Source of the DNA: Bacillota bacterium
GTDB taxonomy: Bacteria; Bacillota; Limnochordia; Darwinibacteriales; Darwinibacteriaceae
Direction of reading: 5' to 3'
Assembly (NCBI GenBank): GCA_012799535.1
Contig: JAAZLB010000343.1
Location: forward strand, 1-6,739
Length of the DNA stretch: 6,739 nt
Below are positions 1-6,171 of this stretch, piece after piece. The position numbers and the translations under genes are program-made. Position 1 is the stretch's first letter. Each line of letters opens with the position of its first letter. Below the pieces are notes generated by a model. That model had not been told where the DNA came from and searched no databases. It saw nothing but the letters and a program-made list of their open reading frames with translations.

Positions 1-136
1 ATCCGGACTCTCCTACGATGCCGATGGTGCCTCCTCTATCCAGATCGAAGCTGATGCCATCAACAGCTGGAATCACTCCGTCATCTGTATAAAAATAAGT
101 TTTGAGGTCTCTAACTGACAACAGTTTTTCTGGCAC
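1..136 (-). CDS. dppD: Dipeptide/oligopeptide ABC transporter ATP-binding protein, DppD/OppD type (N-terminal 45 codons, cut by window edge)
   Basis: This is the start of the first ATPase subunit, which would power import through the two upstream permeases from the cytoplasmic face. Translated from a GTG at 136-134, it begins with the strand [11 protein letters not shown], then [12 protein letters not shown], then GIVGESG. That is the usual N-terminus of DppD/OppD proteins, and the last residues are the first part of Walker A (GESGSGKS in the family). The window ends before the lysine. GTG is chosen because a stop lies in frame about 11 codons upstream with no other start between, and AGGAAGGG (150-143) sits 6 nt before it. 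It follows the AbrB-type gene by 32 nt and is probably co-transcribed. The symbol is a family-level label; the substrate is unknown. Signature motif, Walker B and the C-terminal oligopeptide-transporter extension are outside the window. Confidence 0.88.
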   Translation of the reverse strand, partial: MPEKLLSVRDLKTYFYTDDGVIPAVDGISFDLDRGGTIGIVGESG

Positions 137-168
137 ACTTATCCCTTCCTCTCTCGACTCTCAATCCT

Positions 169-1218
169 TTAGAATAACCACATTGCTAATAGGGGTATTA
201 CAGCCTTTAACGTAAATAGGCGACTAAACTGAAGGGTCGAAACATAAAGCGGATCGCGATTGTATTCCATGGCCAGCACAGGCATACTGGAAAACCCTAC
301 TGGGGCACAAGCCAATGCACAAGTTACCCAATCCCAGCCAGTAAGTTTTTTCACTAAATAAGTTAAGGTTAACGCACTAATCGTTGATAACGAAAGAACC
401 AAAACAATAGTTGGGAACAGCTCCGGTGAAAATATGGCCCTAGCCGTAGCTGGCGTAATACTGTCCCCTATGGTGATACCCACTCCCACTAGAACTATAC
501 TCAACAGTGGTGGCCAGTTAACGCGTATATCGAGACCCACCAGGAGATTGAGAACCCCCATAGTTAACAACGCTCCGAGCATTCCACCAGCCGGAACACG
601 CCAACGTACAAGCAACATTCCGCCCACAACGGATAGTAAAAATGCAAGACCAATCCGTGGTAAGCTTGAACGAATATGCTTTTCTTCGTCGGTTGTGGCA
701 ATTTCCATTTCAGATACCCAACCGTTTTTCATTAGTTTATTTAATGCAAGAGGATACAAGGTCATGAATACAATTACCCGCAAGGTTTGCAAGAGAGCCA
801 CACTCAAAACATCTGCCCCGATCTCCATGGCCACAATGACCATCTCCGTTATGCCTCCAGCACTAACAGCAAGAAATGCCGTACTGTAGTTTAAAGCGGT
901 TAGGGATGAGGTTAGCCAACCGGCCAAGAAATTGAAACTGAGATACCACACCGGTACTAATATGGTCGGCACAAGAAAACCTCGCATATCTTCCACTGAA
1001 TCCCTGGTTAAGGTGGATCCCATATAAAAGCCCAGCAAGATCTGAGTAAGTTTCGAAAACCAAGAGGGAGATGCAGGTATATCCAGACCAATCCCCCTAA
1101 TAATCCCAATTACTAATAAACTCCCTAATAGGGCCGGACTTGGTATCCTAGCGCGTTTAAATAATATCCAACCAACAGTACCTAAAAGACAGAGTATTGA
1201 GAGATCCACAATGACCAC
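169..1218 (-). CDS. AbrB-family integral membrane protein ('ammonia monooxygenase'-type, duplicated AbrB domain)
   Basis: This is a 349-residue polytopic membrane protein of the family often labelled putative ammonia monooxygenase or AbrB (Pfam PF05145, duplicated domain TIGR03082). It is unrelated to the Bacillus transition-state regulator AbrB and to true AMO. The internal duplication is visible. RIPSPALLGSLL (about 24-35) is repeated as RVPAGGMLGALL (207-218). AGGITEMVIVAME with GAD..SV.LLQTLR (120-147) is repeated as VGFSSMPVLAMEYNRD with VSTLQFSR (307-333). A hydrophilic charged linker at about 163-187 separates the halves. Each half appears to hold about five membrane segments, and the total length is normal for the family. 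Translation starts at GTG 1218-1216, directly abutting the stop of the upstream permease, with AGAGG about 10 nt before it inside that gene's end; a second GTG three codons in is an alternative. Function is unproven. The neighbourhood suggests a transport-related role, but that is inference. Confidence 0.9.
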   Translation of the reverse strand: MVIVDLSILCLLGTVGWILFKRARIPSPALLGSLLVIGIIRGIGLDIPASPSWFSKLTQILLGFYMGSTLTRDSVEDMRGFLVPTILVPVWYLSFNFLAGWLTSSLTALNYSTAFLAVSAGGITEMVIVAMEIGADVLSVALLQTLRVIVFMTLYPLALNKLMKNGWVSEMEIATTDEEKHIRSSLPRIGLAFLLSVVGGMLLVRWRVPAGGMLGALLTMGVLNLLVGLDIRVNWPPLLSIVLVGVGITIGDSITPATARAIFSPELFPTIVLVLSLSTISALTLTYLVKKLTGWDWVTCALACAPVGFSSMPVLAMEYNRDPLYVSTLQFSRLFTLKAVIPLLAMWLF

Positions 1219-2127
1219 TTAATTCGTTCCTCTCAATCTGGGATCTAATATGTCGCGGAGCCCATCGCCAAGAACGCTAAAGCCCAGTACTGCGAAGGCA
1301 ATAGCAAAGCTAGGAATGAACACAAGAGAAGGTCTCAAGAACATATATCCCCGTGCCTCGTTCACCATCATTCCCCAACTGGGCGTTGGAGGTTGTACTC
1401 CTAGTCCCAAGAAGCTCAAACTTGCTTCCACCAAGATGGCCCCAGCGATACCCATGGTTAAATTCACCATAATGGGGGCGAAGGAGTTAGGAAGAATGTA
1501 CTTCCACAAAATCCTGCGATCTTTAATTCCTATGGCTTGAGCAGCGGTCACGTATTCTTGTTCCTTAAGTGTCAACGCTAGACTCCTGGACAACCTAGCG
1601 GTGCCTGCCCAACGAACAATTGCAATGGAGAACAATAACGACCATAGACTGGGCTTCAAACTGCTAACTGTAGCCATTGTCAGCAAAAACGACGGAAAGG
1701 CCATGACTATGTCCGTAAAGCGCATAACAGCCATGTCCAAGGCACCACCATAATATCCGGAAGGAATCCCTAATAGTAAGCCAATAGCGGTTGCAAAAGC
1801 TACAGATGTAAAGCCAATTAATAAAGAAATGCGCGAACCATAGACTACCCTACTGAGCACATCCCGGCCTAGGTGGTCTGTACCCAGTAAAAACTTGGGG
1901 TTTTCAAAGGGTCTATACGGTATTCCGTATTGCAGACCATCTTCATGTTGTATAGCAGGATCATGTGGAGCTATCCATGGTGCAAAAATCGCCATCAGAA
2001 TCATAACAAAAACCATGATAAAGCCAATAATTGTGGATTTGCTCCTTCGAGCTCTTCGACCAAGCTCAGTCATAGAGCGGACAAAAGGCAAAACTTCATT
2101 CCTCACTTCTATAGACTCAACGGCCAT
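1219..2127 (-). CDS. dppC: Dipeptide/oligopeptide ABC transporter permease, DppC/OppC type
   Basis: This is the second membrane subunit of the importer and would pair with the DppB-type protein to form the channel. The 302 residues are full length. A charged N-terminal tail precedes membrane segment 1 (about 33-53), which sits in an OppC_N-type region. LGTDHLGRDVLSRV at 81-94 is a hallmark of DppC/OppC. Further membrane segments lie near 100-120, 137-157, 161-175, 217-236 and 268-288. The cytoplasmic EAA loop that contacts the ATPase is AAQAIGIKDRRILWKYILPN (195-214); its usual His before LPN is replaced by Tyr-Ile. EASLSFLGLGVQPPTPSWG (234-252) and the C-terminal DPRLRG are also typical. The ATG at 2127 has a GGGGGA purine tract about 8 nt upstream; an ATG 22 nt further up is out of frame. 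The gene is 35 nt after the dppB-type gene and directly abuts the AbrB-type gene. The symbol is family-level only. Confidence 0.95.
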   Translation of the reverse strand: MAVESIEVRNEVLPFVRSMTELGRRARRSKSTIIGFIMVFVMILMAIFAPWIAPHDPAIQHEDGLQYGIPYRPFENPKFLLGTDHLGRDVLSRVVYGSRISLLIGFTSVAFATAIGLLLGIPSGYYGGALDMAVMRFTDIVMAFPSFLLTMATVSSLKPSLWSLLFSIAIVRWAGTARLSRSLALTLKEQEYVTAAQAIGIKDRRILWKYILPNSFAPIMVNLTMGIAGAILVEASLSFLGLGVQPPTPSWGMMVNEARGYMFLRPSLVFIPSFAIAFAVLGFSVLGDGLRDILDPRLRGTN

Positions 2128-2162
2128 AATCTAATCCCCCGCTTCCCATGTTAATCCCTAAA

Positions 2163-3083
2163 TCAGTCGTAACGTATTCGAGGATCCATAAATCCGTAGC
2201 TAATATCTACAAGAATATTAATCACAACAACAACCAAAGCTGAAAGCAAAACTGTAGCTTGTACAACGGGAAAATCTCTAGCGCCAATAGCTTCTACAGA
2301 CACTTTCCCAATCCCCGGCCAGGAGAAGATACTCTCAATTACAACTGATCCACTTAAGAGACCACTGATTTGACCACCCATTACAGTAATGACAGGAATC
2401 AACGTATTTTTTAACGCATGTCGTCCTACAACAATCCTGTCCTTGAGACCCTTGGCCCGAGCGGTGCGTACGTAATCCTGCCTTAACACCTCTAACATCC
2501 CTGAACGGGTAATCCGTGCTAGCATGGCAGTGGGACGAACACCCAAAGTAACTGCGGGTAAAATAAGATGTTTTAGGGTGCCGTAACCTGCCAAAGGAAG
2601 AACTGGGTAACGGAATCCAAAAATATAAAGTAAAAGTAGACCAACAACGAAGGGCGGTACACAAATACCCAACATGGCAACGAACATGCTACCCGTATCT
2701 ACCCAAGTATTATGACGCACCGCCGCATATGCCCCTAAAGGAATACCCAAGACTATAGAAATAATGTAAGCTGCGGCCCCAACTTGGACAGTTGCTTTAA
2801 AACCCGATTTCACCATATCTTTCACTGGTCGATTAGTTTGATATGATTTACCGAAATTTCCTTTCATGGCGTTACCAACAAATCTAAAATACTGAATGTG
2901 GAGTGGATCATCTAGACCCATTTCCTTGCGGAGCATCTCAACAGTCTGCTGGTCTAAACGATCACCCATTAACACCGCCATCGGATCACCGGGAAGCACA
3001 TACATTAAAATGAAGGCCACAATAGTAATACCAATAATGGTTGGCACTGCAATGAGCAATCGTTTGATAAGATACTTTTGCAC
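2163..3083 (-). CDS. dppB: Dipeptide/oligopeptide ABC transporter permease, DppB/OppB type
   Basis: This is the first membrane subunit of the importer. Started at GTG 3083-3081 it has 306 residues, the usual length of DppB. It opens with QKYLIKRLL and a membrane segment (about 8-30), followed by the family signature PGDP (31-34) and the periplasmic/extracellular region DPLHIQYFRFVGNAMKGNFG (59-78). Membrane segments follow near 99-122, 132-155, 173-190, 229-250 and 275-297. The EAA loop for the ATPase is DYVRTARAKGLKDR (203-216), with RHALKN after it. ESIFSWPGIGK (250-260) and the terminal DPRIRYD are classic. The frame stays open upstream to a GTG at 3119, but that start lies inside a hairpin and would add 12 uncharacteristic residues; AGGAGG at 3099-3094, 10 nt before GTG 3083, supports the shorter form. 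The substrate is unknown, so the symbol is family-level. Confidence 0.95.
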   Translation of the reverse strand: MQKYLIKRLLIAVPTIIGITIVAFILMYVLPGDPMAVLMGDRLDQQTVEMLRKEMGLDDPLHIQYFRFVGNAMKGNFGKSYQTNRPVKDMVKSGFKATVQVGAAAYIISIVLGIPLGAYAAVRHNTWVDTGSMFVAMLGICVPPFVVGLLLLYIFGFRYPVLPLAGYGTLKHLILPAVTLGVRPTAMLARITRSGMLEVLRQDYVRTARAKGLKDRIVVGRHALKNTLIPVITVMGGQISGLLSGSVVIESIFSWPGIGKVSVEAIGARDFPVVQATVLLSALVVVVINILVDISYGFMDPRIRYD

Positions 3084-3093
3084 GTGGCTCAAG

Positions 3094-3099
3094 CCTCCT
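3094..3099 (-). promoter_or_regulatory. Shine-Dalgarno site deciding the dppB-type start
   Basis: A perfect AGGAGG on the minus strand lies 10 nt before GTG 3083-3081. An in-frame TTG only 2 nt after it is too close to use. The longer reading from GTG 3119 would place this site inside the coding sequence, so the shorter 306-residue protein is preferred. Confidence 0.7.
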
Positions 3100-3108
3100 G
3101 TATTTATT

Positions 3109-3133
3109 GGGACGAGCACAACGTGCTCGCCCC
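3109..3133 (-). promoter_or_regulatory. Intercistronic hairpin between binding-protein and permease genes
   Basis: In the minus-strand transcript this reads GGGG then CGAGCAC, a GUU loop, GUGCUCG, U, then CCC. It forms an 11-bp stem: a perfect 7-bp core (3123-3129 with 3113-3119), one G-U pair and three outer G-C pairs. It starts 16 nt after the binding-protein stop and ends 10 nt before the dppB-type Shine-Dalgarno site. What follows is AAUAAAUA rather than a U tract, so it is not a standard intrinsic terminator. Hairpins in this position commonly protect the upstream message from 3' decay or cause partial attenuation, so that the binding protein is made in excess over the permeases. That role is inferred here. 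Confidence 0.6.
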
Positions 3134-3149
3134 TGTCAACATCGTTACT

Positions 3150-4739
3150 TTATTTGTCAAACCAAGCACCGGTAATACGTAAACCTGGTCTAGTAGGCAT
3201 CAATTCCAAGCCTTTGAGTTCTGGTTTAACCGCAATAACGGTATATGGGAAATAAATCGGTGCCCAAGGCGCCTCTTCCATCACAAGCTCAGCCGCTTGA
3301 ACATAGATAGCGTTTCTCGCATCTTCATCAACTGTTGCTCGAGCCTTTTCAATTAGGGCGTCTAATTCTGGGTTCTTATAAGCAGCCCGATTCAATCCAG
3401 GAGTACGGCTTGAATGTAAGAAGTCGAAGAAGACCTCATCAGGATCGGCCATTTGCGAACCAACATTCATGTTACCAAAGGGGACTTTACCTTCATTCAT
3501 CATAGCTGTATAGGTTGCAGGCTCTACAACTCGAACTTGTACATCAATGCCGACTTTGGCTAGGTCAGCTTGGACACCTTCAGAAGCTAATTTTTGAACT
3601 TCATTTGCTACAACCACTAATTCAGTACTAAAACCATCAGGATAACCAGCTTGGGCAAGAAGCTCCTTAGCTTTAGCCGGATCGTAACCATACCACTCTT
3701 TCAAGTCAAGACGTAGGGACATCGCCGAAGGAAGCGGAGTTTGGGCAGGTACACCTAATCCCCCGATCACGTTAGAAGCAATTCGCTCGCGGTTGATAGC
3801 CCAGTTAATAGCTTGGCGAACTTCCTTCTTGGAGAAGGGTTCGATGTTTGCATTAAGAGTTAAGACTTGAACTGTTGGTCCTGGCAAGAACTTGATGTGA
3901 CTACGATAGCGGGGATCTGCTTCCAACGTATGCTTTGCTACCGGGGAAGACAATCCCATATAGTGTAATTGATCTGTCTGATAACGCATCAACTGTACGG
4001 AAGGGTCAACATTCATGTGTACAACTACATTATCCAAATAAGGCTTACCAGTTTGCCAAAAGTTCGGATTGCGATCCATCTTCAAATGTTGATTTGGGAC
4101 GTATTCCACAAAGACAAAAGGACCAGTACCGATAGGACTTACCATTTCCATCTCGGCATTAACGCCTTCGTAGGCAACAATAGAAGAATATGTCGTGGCT
4201 AGCTTGCGGATAAAGGTTACGTCAACATCCACAAGATCAATTTGTACAGTGTAATCATCAATTATCTTGATGCCACTAATATGATCTACTTTACCATCTG
4301 CGAATTCCTCTTTGCCCGCTACAGAGTTCAGCAGGGCATAGCCAAGGGCCTTAGTCTTGGGATTAGAAAGACGTTCAAAGGAATACTTCACGTCCGCAGC
4401 AGTAAACTCGCGACCGTTGTGGAACTTCACGCCCTTACGTAGATGAAATGTGTAACTCTTACCATCTGCCGAAATATCCCAAGAAGTTGCCAAATTAGGA
4501 ATTACATTACCATTTTCATCAAAAGTCGTAAGTTGGTCGAACATCATAATGCCAACGTTGATTCTTTGTACAGAGTGTGCGGAGTGGGGGTCAATACTTC
4601 CCACATCGCGGTCGAGGGCATAATAAAATGTGCCCCCATATTTAGGCTCGTTGGCACCAATGGCTGGTGTAAAGAGACCAACTAATAGCACAGTAACAAT
4701 TACCAACAATAGGTTTTTTGTCTTAAAAGTTTTAGTCAC
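3150..4739 (-). CDS. Extracellular solute-binding protein, family 5 (DppA/OppA type)
   Basis: This is the secreted receptor that captures the ligand and delivers it to the DppBC-type channel. From GTG 4739 it has 529 residues, normal for SBP_bac_5 (PF00496). Residues 1-29 form a Sec signal: basic TKTFKTK, then the hydrophobic LLLVIVTVLLVGLFTP, then AIGA before NEPKYGG. There is no lipobox cysteine. The mature protein begins YGGTFYYALDRDVGSIDPH, a typical first strand. GREFTAADVKYSFERL (109-124) matches the family signature, followed by IKIIDDYTVQIDL and SPIGTGPFVF. GLRITGAWFDK is the C-terminus. The frame is open to ATGs at 4754 and 4745, but GGGAGG (4752-4747) lies 7 nt before the GTG and only 1 nt before ATG 4745. 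Family 5 ligands include peptides, nickel chelates and oligosaccharides; nothing here identifies which. The gene follows the ROK gene by 95 nt. Confidence 0.93.
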   Translation of the reverse strand: MTKTFKTKNLLLVIVTVLLVGLFTPAIGANEPKYGGTFYYALDRDVGSIDPHSAHSVQRINVGIMMFDQLTTFDENGNVIPNLATSWDISADGKSYTFHLRKGVKFHNGREFTAADVKYSFERLSNPKTKALGYALLNSVAGKEEFADGKVDHISGIKIIDDYTVQIDLVDVDVTFIRKLATTYSSIVAYEGVNAEMEMVSPIGTGPFVFVEYVPNQHLKMDRNPNFWQTGKPYLDNVVVHMNVDPSVQLMRYQTDQLHYMGLSSPVAKHTLEADPRYRSHIKFLPGPTVQVLTLNANIEPFSKKEVRQAINWAINRERIASNVIGGLGVPAQTPLPSAMSLRLDLKEWYGYDPAKAKELLAQAGYPDGFSTELVVVANEVQKLASEGVQADLAKVGIDVQVRVVEPATYTAMMNEGKVPFGNMNVGSQMADPDEVFFDFLHSSRTPGLNRAAYKNPELDALIEKARATVDEDARNAIYVQAAELVMEEAPWAPIYFPYTVIAVKPELKGLELMPTRPGLRITGAWFDK

Positions 4740-4834
4740 TTTCATGCCTCCCATTAATTATTTTTCGACTTACAGTTCACATCTCGATCCCTTGTTATGA
4801 GCTCAACCTCCTCTCCGTAATTCATCCACAAACT
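4740..4834 (-). other. Intergenic gap between ROK kinase and binding-protein genes, with an orphan Shine-Dalgarno-like site
   Basis: These 95 nt hold no terminator-like hairpin with a T run and no convincing promoter. A strong GGAGAGGAGG purine run (AGGAGG at 4812-4807) lies about 70 nt before the binding-protein start. No ATG or GTG is at a useful distance after it: a TTG follows immediately, and the frame at the best spacing begins with ATA and stops after 14 codons. It could be the remnant of a lost start or simply an unstructured purine run. Its purpose is unknown. Confidence 0.4.
4747..4752 (-). promoter_or_regulatory. Shine-Dalgarno site favouring a GTG start for the binding protein
   Basis: GGGAGG on the minus strand is followed 7 nt later by GTG (4739-4737) but only 1 nt later by ATG (4745-4743). 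An ATG at 4754 overlaps it and has only AT-rich sequence upstream. Spacing therefore favours the GTG start and removes five residues (MGGMK) from the longest reading. Confidence 0.6.
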
Positions 4835-5836
4835 TTACACTAGTTGATTTTCTATAAGCCCTGCTGCAGCACCAACGATAGTAGCAATACTACCTAAGTT
4901 CGATTTCGCGACAACAGGCGGATACGGACTAAGTTGGCTTATTCTTGCTTGTATCGGCTCAATCAAAAGATCCCCTGCTTCAGCAACACCCCCGCCAATC
5001 ACAATTTTTTCCACATCCAAGACTGAACTTAGGTTGGCTAAGGTCATACCGAGAACTGCAATAGTATCATCAACCACTTCTCGGGCCTGGGGATCACCTA
5101 AAGAGGCAGCCTTGAAAACCGCTTCAGCGGTTATTTTCTGCAAATCACCCTCTGCTATATCCATTAGAATGCTGGGGCTACGGTGATTTTGCATAAGCGC
5201 TTGTGCTCTACGGGTAATCCCCGGAGCTGCTGCAAAACTCTCGAATTGGCCAAAGCCCTGGCTATCTTGGGAACTAATTGTTGAATCCAGCACCCAATAG
5301 CCCATTTCTCCTGCCGCTCCTCGAGCACCGCGATAAATCTCGCCATTAAGCAACAGTGCTGCTCCAATCCCCGTACCAATGGTAATAGCTATCCCGTTGC
5401 GGACATTGATCATGCTCCCCAGCAAGTGCTCTCCTCTTAAGAATGCATTCACATCATTATCCGCCCACACGGGCAAAGAAAAGGCTTCTTGAAGTTTTTT
5501 ACCGAGGTCAAAGTCATGCCAACCTAAACCGGGAGCTAAGGTCACCCTTTGCCCAGTGCTATCGGTAACACCCGGTACCCCAAGACCAATACCGGTAAGT
5601 TGACCTCGTGCTAAGCCGGATTCCTCGAGCAATTCTCCAACTAGCCCAATCAAGCGAATCTCTGCCGGTTCGACACCTAGGGAAGCTATGTTCTTTTTGA
5701 GGACTATTTCACCGCGATTATCCATAATGGCTCCCAGCATATTGGTACCGCCTACGTCCACAGCTATAGTAAATCTGTCAAAACCGTTTCTTGTACCCAA
5801 AAGGGCAGAATTGAAAATTGCTACGTTGTTTTCCAT
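4835..5836 (-). CDS. ROK-family sugar kinase, zinc-motif-less type
   Basis: ROK proteins of this form are cytoplasmic ATP-dependent kinases of hexoses or amino sugars. The 333 residues include the phosphate-1 loop AVDVGGTN (25-32), the substrate region GIGLGVPGVTD (82-92), WADNDVNAF (124-132) with D128 as the expected catalytic base, the phosphate-2 loop IGTGIGAA (153-160), GAAGEMGY (173-180), and the adenosine-region IVIGGGVAEAG (278-288). There is no N-terminal winged helix, so it is not a NagC/XylR-type repressor. The usual zinc ligands are missing: the His of GExGH is Tyr180, and the CxCGxxGCxE stretch is replaced by GFGQFESFAAAPG (194-206). I recall ROK relatives of this kind in Bacillota, so it need not be inactive. 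The ATG at 5836 has only a weak AAGGG about 12 nt upstream. It is the first gene of the probable operon; the sugar is unknown. Confidence 0.9.
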   Translation of the reverse strand: MENNVAIFNSALLGTRNGFDRFTIAVDVGGTNMLGAIMDNRGEIVLKKNIASLGVEPAEIRLIGLVGELLEESGLARGQLTGIGLGVPGVTDSTGQRVTLAPGLGWHDFDLGKKLQEAFSLPVWADNDVNAFLRGEHLLGSMINVRNGIAITIGTGIGAALLLNGEIYRGARGAAGEMGYWVLDSTISSQDSQGFGQFESFAAAPGITRRAQALMQNHRSPSILMDIAEGDLQKITAEAVFKAASLGDPQAREVVDDTIAVLGMTLANLSSVLDVEKIVIGGGVAEAGDLLIEPIQARISQLSPYPPVVAKSNLGSIATIVGAAAGLIENQLV

Positions 5837-5931
5837 CGTAAGTAAGCACCCTTTAACTAACTTTATTATTTGGGTTAAAAAAGTTATGTAATTCTTGTTT
5901 TCTACCCAGTTCTCGAAAACCCTCTTTTTTT

Positions 5932-5959
5932 ATGATATTTTTAACTTATTTTGAGAAAA
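5932..5959 (-). promoter_or_regulatory. Candidate sigma-A-type promoter for the ROK/ABC operon
   Basis: On the minus strand TATCAT (5937-5932) matches the -10 consensus at five of six positions. The -35 is poor: TTTTCT (5959-5954) at 16-nt spacing matches three of six. A start near 5925 would give a leader of about 90 nt before the ROK ATG. A weak -35 would be consistent with activator dependence, but this is the best guess among several AT-rich options, not a firm call. Confidence 0.3.
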
Positions 5960-5963
5960 TATC
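5934..5963. promoter_or_regulatory. 8-bp inverted repeat, candidate operator
   Basis: GATATTTT (5934-5941) and AAAATATC (5956-5963) form perfect 8-bp arms with a 14-nt spacer. The dyad covers almost exactly the -35 to -10 span of the candidate operon promoter, which is where a repressor dimer would block polymerase. No matching regulator gene is in the window and I recognise no named operator consensus. Confidence 0.35.
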
Positions 5964-6013
5964 GGCACAATCGCCCATCTTTGCCGTTCTCACCGAGATT
6001 TTAGCGATAAAAA

Positions 6014-6025
6014 GTTTTTAAAAAC
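6014..6025. repeat. 12-bp perfect palindrome in the divergent intergenic region
   Basis: GTTTTTAAAAAC is a perfect palindrome with no spacer, near the middle of the divergent region. It could be a compact operator or simply an AT-rich coincidence. As DNA it would be an A-tract/T-tract junction. There is no evidence of function beyond symmetry and position. Confidence 0.3.
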
Positions 6026-6058
6026 ACAATTTAGGAAGAAGTGGCAGGAATTTGTTAG

Positions 6059-6086
6059 TTGATGGTTAACTAAACATCCATAACAC
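6059..6086 (+). promoter_or_regulatory. Weak candidate promoter for the amidohydrolase gene
   Basis: TTGATG (6059-6064) matches the -35 consensus at four of six positions. TAACAC (6081-6086), 16 nt later, matches -10 at only three of six. A start near 6093 would leave a leader of about 80 nt containing the ACTCGG/CCGAGT hairpin. The TTAGTT/AACTAA dyad (6055-6073) overlaps the -35. The call rests on position and partial matches only. Confidence 0.2.
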
Positions 6087-6171
6087 TTTTTTAGGTGAAA
6101 AAACAAACTCGGAGCCGAACTACCGAGTAATTCCCCTGAAATTGAAAAAGAAGACAAAGGTGGGATTTCGT

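Larger units (their letters stand above)
5837..6171. other. Divergent intergenic regulatory region between ROK operon and amidohydrolase
   Basis: These 335 AT-rich nt show no credible coding sequence on either strand. They should contain both divergent promoters. Dyads I can see are: TAACTTT/AAAGTTA (5858-5864 and 5880-5886); GTTTTC/GAAAAC (5897-5902 and 5915-5920); GATATTTT/AAAATATC (5934-5941 and 5956-5963); the 12-bp palindrome GTTTTTAAAAAC (6014-6025); TTAGTT/AACTAA (6055-6060 and 6068-6073); and ACTCGG/CCGAGT (6107-6112 and 6123-6128). In sequence this AT-rich several short dyads are expected by chance, so only the 8-bp dyad and the 12-bp palindrome are singled out. No tRNA, riboswitch or terminator was recognised. 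Confidence 0.7.

Noticed and set aside
434..889. 151-codon plus-strand open frame opposite the AbrB-type gene
   Set aside because: Antisense shadow of a well-supported membrane protein gene; its translation is low-complexity Thr/Pro/Ile/Arg-rich with no recognisable domain and no Shine-Dalgarno support.
169..1218. True ammonia monooxygenase subunit or AbrB transition-state regulator
   Set aside because: Both names are historical labels for this membrane family; the duplicated hydrophobic repeats show a polytopic membrane protein, not an AMO subunit or a small DNA-binding protein.
2335..2664. 109-codon minus-strand open frame inside the DppB-type gene
   Set aside because: It overlaps the EAA loop and neighbouring conserved region of the permease in another frame; its Cys/Ser/His-rich composition looks like a frame artefact.
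3109..3133. Rho-independent terminator between the binding-protein and permease genes
   Set aside because: The stem is followed by AAUAAAUA, not a U tract, and the permease is needed by the same transporter.
4835..5836. ROK protein as transcriptional repressor (NagC/XylR type) of the locus
   Set aside because: Only about 21 residues precede the phosphate-1 loop strand, leaving no room for the winged-helix domain.
5981..6000. Catabolite-repression (cre) site on the minus strand around TGAGAACGGCAAAG
   Set aside because: It has about four mismatches to the cre consensus and poor symmetry.
5853..6073. Shared 8-mer TTAACTAA near both divergent genes (5853-5860 and 6066-6073) as a common operator
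   Set aside because: Matches of this length are expected by chance in 335 nt of AT-rich DNA and flanking bases do not agree.
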